64,000 nucleotides of DNA from Gymnopus androsaceus JB14 (taxonomy: Eukaryota > Basidiomycota > Agaricomycetes > Agaricales > Omphalotaceae): NCBI GenBank assembly GCA_009733575.1, contig ML769396.1, positions 124,001 to 188,000 of the forward strand, in the 5' to 3' direction. Below, piece after piece: positions 13,171 to 23,700 of this stretch. A program made the translations under genes and the position numbers. A model generated the notes under the pieces. It saw nothing but the letters and a program-made list of their open reading frames with translations, did not search any database and was not told the origin of the DNA. The number at the start of each line of letters is the position of its first letter. Position 1 is the first letter of the stretch.

Positions 13171-14162
13171 ATGGACTCTAGCGACATCCACGTAGCAATA
13201 CCTGGATATGTGGCCCTTTCTTCATTCATCTTACTCACTGCTCAACTCGCCTCTGAACAATGGTTATGGAGACCCACCAGCTTGAATGCGACTACGACAT
13301 CATCGATATCGCAAGAGCCTTCTGAATCCTCCAGCTACAAATACATATCAAAGCGTACCAAATTATACGCGTCATAGGATGCTTGTTGTTACTAACGTTG
13401 ACTACTCTTTCGCTTTCATGCGAACACTGCGATGAACATGTCCTCTCTCAAAGCAGTAACGTTCACGTTTTATCCTTATTGACCTATGTCTGCCACTGCA
13501 TTCTCTTGTTACTTGACCACACTGATGTCTTTACTTGCAGATATACGCTGCAGCTCTTGCATTCCTCTCTATTGTTACAAGTTCTGTTCGCCGGCGCGCA
13601 ATCCTCATACGACACCTCAATATCATTTTACTAGTGACCTGGATTGTTTACGGATACTACGATCTCTTTCCTTTGGCTACTTTCGCGCAAACTACTTCCC
13701 ATCTTTGCCAAGGATAGGTGTATGACAAAAATGGGATTTAACTGTGACCTGTATTGTGATTCATTATTCCGAGGAGTATATTCCTATCGATCCCAAGGTT
13801 GGTTGATGACCAAAATTCATTCTAATGCAGAAATTTGCATATTTCATAGAACCGATGCAGTACCAATCCAGAACAAACTGCATCCTTTTTCTTCTGAGCA
13901 TGTTCTTCTTCTTGACTAGTCGCATATCTGGATTCTATCATGATACAAAATGATTACTGTGACCTGTATTGTGATTCATTGGATTCCGAGGAGTATGTTC
14001 CTATCGATCCAAGGTGAGTTGTTGATGACCAAATTCATTCTAATGCAGAAATTTGCATATTTCATAGAATCCGATGCGAGTACCAATCCAGAACAAACTG
14101 CATCCTTTTTCTCTCTGAGCATGTTCTTCCTTGACCCAGTCGTCTTTGAGGCTTATAGGGTT
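13171..14162 (+). pseudogene. ABCC-type transporter N-terminal fragment, truncated copy
   Basis: The sequence parallels the start of the complete ABC gene (17711 onward): MDSSDIHV, the hydrophobic spans of the N-terminal TMD0-like region, and up to the segment equivalent to [12 protein letters not shown]. One base fewer in the AGCTACAAA region (about 13338-13345) shifts frame and gives a stop at 13375-13377. It also carries an internal tandem duplication (13741-14145). Similarity ends abruptly at about 14162, where the sequence jumps into a GH3 fragment on the opposite strand. Both ATP-binding domains are missing, so it is non-functional. Confidence 0.8.
13741..14145 (+). repeat. Local tandem duplication of about 200 bp within the truncated ABC copy
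   Basis: Two diverged copies, about 13741-13920 and 13955-14145, share GTGACCTGTATTGTGATTCA, ATTCCTATCGATCC-like, AATGCAGAAATTTGCATATT and CAGAACAAACTGCATCC. The corresponding segment is single in the complete gene at about 18285-18485. Offset is about 214 bp. Confidence 0.8.
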
Positions 14163-14961
14163 CTTCGCGATTCCATCTATGGAAAGAGTTCAATAAGTAA
14201 CGTCGAATGATCAAGAAGAATGCCAACTTACGTCGAGGCAGAATTAATTCCAGCTCGGAACCCGGTAACGAAATCTGCGTCACGCACACCGAGAGGAGAG
14301 TCCTACACACGTTGAAAAAATCACGAGAATACTGAGCCACAAAGCAGTAGACGTGTAAGACTGAATAGTGAAGCTCACCTCCAAACATAATCCAGGGAAA
14401 TCTCCAATTTTGCCAATGCTACCCTTCAAGATAAAGGAGATCAGATCCACATGTCTCTCCAATATACAAAAATAGCGGTAGCAAATGCCAGTGCCAACGC
14501 CAAAGTTGAAGGGTGAATATTATTGAAACGTTCGACGCACCACACAAAGCCCATTCATCCATCCCACTCCAGTAGTGATGTTCACTTTTTCATGCAATGT
14601 CATGCCGAATATTTATTGAAGTGGTGAGTGATATAAGAAATTAGTTATGTATTTATGACGTCGCATTATATCTAGATTATTTACATAGATGAGAACAGAA
14701 TGAATGTGGAGGGCAGCTAGCCAAAGCGCAATGAACTTGTCTTTGGGATGATTACCCCAGGTTACAGTATCGGGCGCGGCTCTCCGCCAAGGAAACAAAA
14801 AGCAAGGTAGCGATTCCGAAAGCGGCGTCAAGCTTCAGAATCACATAAAGGAAACACAGCATGCAGCATAACGCAAAACGCGGAGCGAAGACGAGGACAC
14901 TCACCAAAGCCTCAGCTTTCTGATACGCCAGCTTCAAAGTCCGGTACAACAGCAGCACCAG
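14163..14961 (-). pseudogene. GH3 beta-glucosidase fragment, copy C
   Basis: This minus-strand segment matches introns and small exons from the N-terminal third of the GH3 copies: from the exon equivalent to INSASTWN, through GDFPGLCLE, to the exon ending near YQKAEALV. It lacks the signal peptide, the Ser/Thr-rich region and all of the catalytic barrel downstream. An internal deletion removes about 13 bp next to the QKAEA codons. The left end is fused to ABC sequence at about 14163 and the right end to upstream flank sequence at 14961/14962, so it is a double-ended deletion remnant. Confidence 0.8.
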
Positions 14962-15671
14962 AAATGGTTATAAAAAGCTATCTCACCTCATCAAAAAGTT
15001 ATCTCTCCCGCTGTCCCCTGGCAGCCGGACGTCTTCCATCGCCCTCCTGGCCAAAGATACTTCTCGGTTGCCGAAAGCAGATACATTCAGGCTTCTAATC
15101 TCGGCCAAGACCACTATTCTGCACGACAGTGTCGCAAAGAATGCGTTTCCGAATGCTTCCTCTATCGGACCGACTATACACTGAAGTGATAGACTCCATT
15201 GATAAGAACAAGAAATCGAAGGACATCCATTCGACATCCATCTAGTCGCCGGCTCCTATCCATTGGTACAACTCAAGTAGACGCAAATGGCGGAAGGAAG
15301 CATCATAATGTTGTAAAAATCTTCCTGGGTAGCAAGGTTCCGCATAGATGACCAACGATGAGGGGAGGACCGACGTGTAGAGAGACTCGGAGGAGTCTAT
15401 AAGCTCTGTTCTATTTTTCTGGTAATTCCGAGAAGAATTGAAGCAGTGGTGATTGAGCATTCATAATGGTATGTACCATGGCCTGGATTCTACGACCGAA
15501 GTATGTACGCACCGCATTATGTCGAGCTTGAAGCTTTAGAAGGCAGTGGCGCGAATTTGAGTAATTACGAGGTCGATAGTGTCGATGTTGTTGATTGTTC
15601 GTTCTTCTGTTCTCTCACTACCAGAGCTTCGAGTACCTTGAATATCGATTCCTCACCTTAACAAGGGCGAA
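14962..15671. repeat. Block-3 copy of the GH3/EXPERA intergenic region
   Basis: Similar to 11017-11826 with a few deletions; TATAAAAA is retained near 14969. It leads directly into EXPERA-like copy 2. The GH3 promoter side has lost its gene through the deletion described for copy C. No coding sequence was seen. Confidence 0.7.
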
Positions 15672-16626
15672 ATGGCTGTCAAAACGTATACCTGGATAAC
15701 CCTTTGGTTTCTTATAACAACTCCTGTAAGTATTCGACACCAACTTCTCAAGTTCTGGCCTCATAATTGTTTACTTGTTCGAATATTTCAGATCGTTATG
15801 TGGGATGTAGGCTACTGCTTTATGAGGTGGGTTTTAGTCTTGATTCATGCAGAGAATATATGCGCTGAATACATGGAATCTTTACCAGACCACGGTCTAT
15901 GGTCGTAAGTCCAGCGTAACGACGACGATGTACTGTATTCACATTCACCCGGTCTATGCTAACAGGGAGGAGACTTGCATTGGATTTGGGAGCCGTACGC
16001 GATTTACCAAAATTTGCGTTTATATCTATAGTATTTTATTTGCTCTCTGCTAACACGTTGCGCAGGTCGACCTTGTAAGATTAGCCCAATCCCATTCCAT
16101 TTCCGGCTAAACCTGATGCTCCTTTTTGCTAGGTCTATGGAATCCCAGCCTTGACTGAAGGAAATGGCTTCACCAATGCCCAATGTGCGTAATTCTACTG
16201 AGAAGTACACGTAACTAATAGTAACTTGGCCCTCATAGCCCTCATGAATGTTATTGAAATCCTCCTCAGCGTCATCTACCTCTACCTCGCACACGTCTCC
16301 GCCTGGCCTCCCGCAACCCTCATCGGGTTCACCTCTGCAGCACTCACTCTAGCCAAGACCGTGTTGTACTGGGCAATAGAATACTACTGCAACTTTTGCG
16401 CGACTGGGCATAATGATGCTTATACGATGCTTGTTTATTGGGTTATTCCGGGTGGGTGAGTGGGATACACGTTTTAGGGCTGTCTTCAGGTCGCTGATCT
16501 GCCTGGCGTAGATTCTGGATCGTCGTACCAGCAATCATCGTGTATGTCCTCGGCAACGACCTTTGCGCACAGCTCACGTTCGCAGATAAAGCGGCTCGGG
16601 CTATTACTGCTGATAAAAAGCGGTAA
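15672..16626 (+). CDS. EXPERA-like small membrane protein, copy 2 (splice donor lost)
   Basis: Nearly identical to copy 1: MAVKTYTWITLWFLITTP, MWDVGYCFMR, the VGGD segment, LHWIWEPYAIYQN, VIEILLSVIYLYLAHV, ALTLAKTVLYWAIEYYC, VYWVIPGG and FWIVVPAIIVYVLGNDLC, ending ADKKR. The main difference is at the exon end coding YQN. Copy 1 has AAT followed by GTGCGT (12163), while copy 2 has AAT followed by TTGCGT (about 16014), so the GT donor is gone. Retention would give a stop within a few codons; a cryptic donor could rescue it. Protein-level conservation elsewhere suggests recent duplication. The functional state is uncertain. Confidence 0.6.
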
Positions 16627-16888
16627 ATCGACACAAGCGCGCGCCGCGTTCTGATTCTCAGCGCTTTGTCTCGTTGCTGCTGTCATGAATCTCAGTGTTG
16701 CGTCCAGGCTCGAGAATGTCGGAGTCAGCCCGGGAGACCTCGGATGAGGTTTGCGAATGAATGACCTGCTGAATGTATGTTTGTGAATCATCCCAGAGGT
16801 GTTGTGTACCTCAAATATAACTAACTTATGATTGTGATGAGATGAAAACTCTATGTTGGACATCTATGTTGGAACTTTGCCCTTGCTT

Positions 16889-16894
16889 GACAGT
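16889..16894. repeat. Left 6-bp target-site duplication of the MITE (GACAGT)
   Basis: GACAGT here and at 17562-17567 bracket the element. The empty site in block 2 (13046-13051) carries a single GACAGT. Confidence 0.75.
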
Positions 16895-17561
16895 TATGAC
16901 ACCATATTTCACCAAATATTCCGGCTTTAACTTGAAATTCAACTTCTTGTTCTAACTTCAACTTCAAATCAAATGTTCAACTCGAACTTTCAACTTTTTG
17001 TTCAACTTCAACTTTTAACTTTTGTTACCTTAGCTTTAACTTCAGGGTAGCAATACTACTACTTAGTAGTTATGCATATATCAACCATACGGTATATTGT
17101 TTAACTGGTACCCTATTGAGAGGAGCATAGCACAATCTGATTGTACCATTTTGAGTACTTCATAAGTACAAAACTGAAATCATACAAAAATGTCACAGTA
17201 TTTTTGAGATCTTGGTTGATTTTGGATATTTTACAGAGGTCAAAAGTGTCAGAAATCACTATATATTAATATAAGGTCAGTTAACCATGCACTAAGTGGG
17301 CGCTTATAATTCTTAACGCCATTTACAAAATGCTTGAAACAATCCAGGACTTATTTCATGGGCCCCACAGAAGTTAGACTTGTTGGGAAATAGATACATT
17401 TTATGATCTCAAAGTTAGAATGCCCTTGACTTGCACTAGAACAGTATACATAAAGTTGAAGTTGGTATACACAAAGTTGAAGTTGACAAACTGAATGTAT
17501 TCAATTGCCATCAAAACGAATCAGTCAGAAGTCGAAATATTTGGTGAAAAATACCGTCATA
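16895..17561. mobile_element. 667-bp non-autonomous TIR element (MITE-like)
   Basis: The ends are imperfect inverted repeats of about 33 bp. Both begin TATGAC and share the core TTTCACCAAATATT. The element is AT-rich and its subterminal parts carry repeats of ACTTCAACTT, in opposite orientation at the two ends. It is bracketed by GACAGT. Comparison with the paralogous block 2, which lacks it and has GACAGT once at 13046-13051, shows a clean insertion with a 6-bp target duplication. No transposase frame is visible. It lies between EXPERA-like copy 2 and the complete ABC gene, so it may affect the ABC promoter. Confidence 0.8.
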
Positions 17562-17567
17562 GACAGT
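17562..17567. repeat. Right 6-bp target-site duplication of the MITE (GACAGT)
   Basis: Second copy of GACAGT, immediately followed by the sequence TCCTCGTTCTTG's paralogous equivalent in block 2. Confidence 0.75.
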
Positions 17568-17710
17568 CCTCGTTCTTGAACAAAGTTATGAACAGTCAAC
17601 TTCAACGTTCAACATTCAACACGTGTGCCTTGCCTTTGTGTGATGCCCAAGAGGGCCAATCCTATATATCCAGCATTTCCGTGAAGGTCTCAGCCAGATT
17701 CACATTAACC

Positions 17711-20700
17711 ATGGACTCTAGCGACATCCACGTAGAAATACCTGGATATGTGGCCCTTTCTTCGTTCATCCTACTCGCTGCTCAACTCGCCTCTGAGCGA
17801 TGGCGGCCCACCAGCTTGAACGTGACTACGACTTTGTCGATATCGCAAAAGCCTTCTGAATCCTCCAGCTACAAAACACATATCAAAGCGTACCAAATTA
17901 TACGCGTCATAGGATGCTTGTTGTTACTAACGTTGACTGCTCTTCCACTTTCATACGAACACTGCGATGATCATGTCCTCTCTCAAAGCAGTAACGTTCA
18001 AGTTTTATCCCTATTGACCTATGTCTGCCACTGCATTCTCTTGTTACTGACCACACTGATGGCTTTACTTGCAGATATACGCTGCAGCTCTTGCATTCCT
18101 CTCTATCGTTACAAGTTCTGTTCGCCGGCGCGCAATCCTCATGCGACACCTCAATATCGTTTTACTAGTGACCTGGATTGTTTACGGATACTACGATCTC
18201 TTTCCTTTGGCTACTTTCGCGCAAACTCCTTCCCATCTTTGCCAAGGATGGGTGCTGTGGACAAAAATTGGGATTTTAACCGTGACCTGTGTTGTGGTTC
18301 CATTGGGGATTCCCAGGGAGTATATTCCTATCGATCCCAAGGTAAGTTTTGGTTGATGACCAAAATCCACTCTAATGCAGAAGTTTGCGTATTTCTATTT
18401 CACAGAACCCGATGCCAGTACCGAATCCAGAACAAATTGCATCCTTTTTCTCTCTGGGCATGTTCTTCTTCCTCGAACCAGTCGTCTTTGAGGCTTATAG
18501 GGTTCCACATCTCCCATACGAGCGATTGCCACCGCTTGCTGACCATGACTCTGCCAAACATCTGAAGGAGGCGCATTTTCAAGTCAGTCAACTTCGATGC
18601 GAATGTTACAGTATATGTGCTTGTATCTTGCAGCATCTTGATCCAATCTTGATCCTTTTTCTGGGGCTAAATCGAGAAATATCTTGGTCAACCTCATACG
18701 AATGTTCCCTTATGATTCCTTTCGGATCTGGTTCCTGGCACTTTTCTCTTCCGTCTTTTTAGTGTTGGAGCCTATTGGCGTCAACGGGCTCTTAAGGTAA
18801 GTATTTTACTATTGTTTGGACATCAGAACTGATTAATGGATCTAATGAAGATATCTGGAGCAAGGAGAGGAAGGGTCTACAATGCGTCCCTGGTTCTGGG
18901 TTCTGTTGCTTTTTGGCTACCCGCTTGCGGATTCGACAATCACAGAGTGCTACTTTCGTATATATGTGAGTATGATCGAAGTTTCCTGATCGAAAGTAGT
19001 TTACTGAAACTTGAAAGTTGCGGACCATCGTCAGGCTAGAAGCACTCTTAACCCAACTAATCTTTGAACACGCTCTTCGCATTCGTGTCAAGGCTGAATC
19101 TTCAGAAGGAGGCGGGAAAGACGATAATAAAACAAGCAATCTAGTGGGGAAGATCAACAACCTTGTCACCACTGACCTTGCCATTATCAAGGATGCGATG
19201 AATTCCATTGCTCTTGTCTCGGAGACTCCCACCCTGCTCTTGCTTTATGCTATCTTTCTTTATACTGTTCTGGGATGGAGGTATGTGCTGCCTTTTAATG
19301 TGTTTACTTCTAATAATGGCATTCGTTTCTGGTTGTAAAGCGCCTTCGTAGGAATCGGCCTGACGATCGCGCTGGCGCCGGTGCCAACCTATCTTGCAAG
19401 CATTGTCCGGAAGTACCAGGCGGAGCGTATGAAGAGAACAGATGCAAGGGTACATGCATTCACGGACAGTGAGTCACAAAGTATTCCGTGCCCCAGAAGT
19501 TTATCTACGATTCATTAGTTATGAACGTTCTTCGGATGATAAAACTTTTCAGCTGGGAAAAGCGCATGCTTTCGAAGTTGTCTGAGGCGCGTAGTGAAGA
19601 GCTACGATTGCTTAGGAAAAGGCAATATGCCACTGTGCTAGGCGGTATTGTAAAGTGAGTGATCATTTTCAGTACTTCGTCTTTTTTGACATGGCTTGAT
19701 TAGCTTTGCGGTGCCAACTGTGGCCATGGCTGCGACTTATGCAGTATAGTAAGTCCAAAATCTCCGACCTCTTAGCACAAGTACTAATGCTTCATCTTAG
19801 TGTGAGCAAGACCTGAAGCTTTCTGCGCTCATTGCCCAATGCTTTTATGCTGATCCTATACATAGACGCTGGTAATGAAGCAAGACCTGAATGCGTCAAC
19901 AGTTTTTTCCTCTCTCGTCGTGTTTGAGAAGTTTCAGGGGTACACCAACGTTATATTCGTGCTTTGGACCAGAGCACTGGTGGCGAAGGTTTCGCTGGAT
20001 AGGATTACGGATTTTCTCAACAATGTGCGTCATCTTCCGAAAATTTGCTTATCGTCGGACTGATATGCTGATAACTTCTGGTATTTCAGACTGAACTGTT
20101 GGATGGTTTTGAATCGCCCTCTTCAGCTCAAGCCATACAACCATCGATGGACGAGATAGGGTTCCAAAACGCAATGTTCTCATGGTCTGGGGATACTAGT
20201 AGCGGGACTGCCACACCTTCGTCGAGAAATTTTATGCTACGAATAGAAAATAAACTTTCGCTCAAAAAGGGATGTCTTAATTTGATCACTGGGCCGACTG
20301 GGTCTGGCAAGTCTTCGTTATTGGTGGCTTTGCTTGGTAAAAGCTATTGAATTCGTTACGTTGGAAGGCGCTGAATAATTGGCTCTAGGCGAAATGCACT
20401 TCATTCCCTCTGGACCGGACTCGTTCTATCGCCTTCCGCGAGATGGAGGCGTCGCTTATGCTGCGCAGGAGTCATGGGTGCAAAATGAGACTATCAAGGT
20501 CTGGCCTCTCTTATTATTTATCTTAAATACATTCCTGACGCAAATTTTTTCCTCCCTCACGGTAGAATAACATTCTATTCGCCTCAGAATACGACGAGGC
20601 TCGGTACAAGGAGGTTGTCTACGCCTGCGGACTAGAGAGAGACCTTGAGCTATTCGAAGCAGGCGATGAGACGGAGGTTGGAGAGAAGGGGTTAACGCTG

Positions 20701-23700
20701 AGTGGAGGGCAGAAGGCTCGGCTGACGCTGGCAAGGGCTGTTTACTCCAACGCAAAGATACTGTTGTTAGACGACGTACTGGCTGCTCTTGAGTGAGTCC
20801 TGGACGTCTGCTTCTGGCATCTCCCTGCGCCGAAATTCATTACTGATAAATAAACAGCGTGCACACTTCAAAATGGATAGTTGAGAAGTGTCTCGCAAGT
20901 GACCTCGTCAAAGATCGAACGGTCTTACTGGTGGTACGTCACAACCTCTCTTCGTAAATTATCATAAGGAGCTAAAATATCTTTTAACAACAGACTCACA
21001 ACGTGAAACTGGTAGAGCCCATCGCGAGCGCTGTCATCTCGATGAAGGAAGGTCAAGTCTCCGAGTGCCGATATTGCACTCCTGTGTCAATTAATAAACT
21101 GCACGAGGCTCTCCACGATGTTAATGTCGATGATAAAAGCAGCGACCTTGCTAAAGGGATTCCAAACCCGACGGTAAACTTGTCGTCGCCGAGGAAATCC
21201 AGGAAGGTCGCATCAGCGGGAGCTCGGGTGAGCTCGATTTGGAATCCAATGCAAACTGCGTCTAACAGTTTCGTATACAGTCAAACTATACACATCTGCC
21301 ATTGGCGGAAACCATGCGGTTTTGTACTTTTCAGCGTTGTTGGGAATGATGCTCTTGACTCAAGCAATGGGCATTGTTCAAACTTGGTTTTTGGGTTATT
21401 GGACCTCTCAGTACGAACGACCTAGCAAAGTTCCCGTCGTATTTTACCTCGGGATTTATGGTGAGTTGTGCACCATACTCATCCGCGTCTTCTTCTGATC
21501 ATATTTGGTTCTTTAGTCGGTAGTTTGCTGATGGTCATTGTATCAAATGCTATTACTAGTGGTTTGTTCATCTTTGGTGCCGTTACGAGCATCGCAAAGG
21601 ATCCACGCGCAGCTGGCGGAGGTGATTCTTGGAACTACGATGAGGTAGGTGCATTCGACAACGAAGATCTCTCAGAAACTAAGATGGGGCATGGTACAGA
21701 TGGTTGGACAAGACTCCTACGTCTCGCATCGTTACCCGTTTCACTCAGGACATCAATGCTAGTTAGTTTTTCTCAACGTTGGTGCTTTAAGTCGCTAATA
21801 TAACTGTTTTCCCAGTCGATACTACTATTCCCGAAATAACCAAACGCACCGCCGACCTATCGATCCGATTGCTTCTAAAGCTCGCAGCGATTGTCATCTT
21901 GAGCCCAATCTTCCTCATCCCCGGTGTTGCAGCGCTTACTCTTGGATTTACTTGTGGAACGATCTACTTGAAAGCGCAAATGAGTGTGAAGCGCGAGATG
22001 TCCGTGGCAAAAGCTCCCGTACTTGGCCAGTAAGCCCAGTTGTTCTTCGCTGTTATGTGTATCATCTCAAGTTAAAAATAGTTTTGGTGCGACTATGGCT
22101 GGTTTAAGTGAGTAAAATTCATTCCAAAAGTATCGTATCCTATACTGAGAACATCATAAGATAGAGGACAGGCAAACCCGGCCAACCCCACGTGAGTATG
22201 TCACACGTTACATCACGCTCCTTATTTAGTAAATTTCCATGCGTAAACTCTTCTTCGCCTCTTATTAGCCCAACCAGAGTTGTTATACAAAATCCACCTC
22301 GAACGTTTCATTTAAATACATCTCATAAGGTTATCCAATTTTACCTGTGATTTTTCAATGGAATCTGTGCGAGTTATATACAAATTACTATCAAGATGTA
22401 TGAGTATTGCTAATTACAAGTGAAGAAGTGTACACTATAACTATATACAAGCGAAGATATGATACATATATGATCATGGATACAGGATAAGTATATACAA
22501 TGCAATAATAACAATAAGAATATGTACTAGGTGATGTTTTTGTCAAGCAATTCTTGCATAATTGAATCAGGAAGTATACACCGGTGACCTCTGTATTTGC
22601 GAGCAGCCCAAGCAGCTTGTCATCCATTCAGTCCTCAAGCATAAGTATCCATGAATTGGTAAGTCCATACAACAAATCGATGGATTGTAATCAAAGGAAC
22701 CTGCTCCAATGCTTCCAAGGTGTTCCGATGAAGGTCCTCCTCTCTACTGGACTCCAGATAAAAGCGATAGATCCAGTTTGAAACATGGCTCTGTACCCAA
22801 TTTTTGCGCTTGCCCATCTGTAAATGCGAAGAAAAAGAAAGTAAACAATGGAAAAGCTTAAACGGAAATCTTACTTTTCGTGATTAGCGCGATTAGCGGA
22901 AGTAGCCAGAATTGTATCTCATATTTCTCTCTCATTTTTTAGTTTAAAAGCATAGAAAAAGCTGATCATTGAGATGAGATACGTTCTCATTGATCGTTGG
23001 GAGCAGATTTTGTCAATAGCCCTTAGAAAGAGCACAATTTATTGAAAAGTAGCTATACTGATGAGAATTACCAAATAAAGGGCGTCACAATCTGCCACGT
23101 GGGGTTGGCCGGGTTTGCCTGTCCTCTATCTTAGCTTCAATCCGTGCATATGGAGCGCAAGCTATGGTGTCTGAACAGTTGCTCAGTAGAATCAATAAAT
23201 ATTCCCGTTCTGCGAGGGTATTTAACAACCTTCAAAGGTGGATGGCGATGCGGATGCACGTCATTTCGGCCTTGTTCATCGGTGTATTGTCGTGGTACTT
23301 GGTCTATGTCAAGAAGGACAGCGCCTCCAATACCGGTTTCTCAATCATCATGGGCGGTAAAGCTCGTCCTTTGTTCCCCATTCCTTATCACATATTAACG
23401 TGGTGCTGTTGCAGTGACCTTCACAGATGCTATATTCGACTGGGTTTTCTTTATGAACATACTCGAAGCCCAGAGTAACAGTCTTGAACGAGTCGATGCC
23501 TATCTTCAAATCGAACAAGAGCCGAAACCGACCGAACAAGGCAAACCACCAGCGTATTGGCCTGCGAGTGGGGATCTGCGTGTTGAAAATTTATGCGCAA
23601 GGTATTCGCCGGTGACCAGAAGTTCTCCACAATCTTTCTTTCCACATAAAATCAGGTGAACGTATTGGGGTTGGTGAGTATTGGTTTTAGCCTCTGTCGT

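Noticed and set aside
17495..17710. In-frame upstream ATG extending the ABC transporter by 72 codons
   Set aside because: The extension lies partly inside the MITE, has no counterpart in the paralogous block, and the conserved start is the ATG at 17711 (13171 in block 2).
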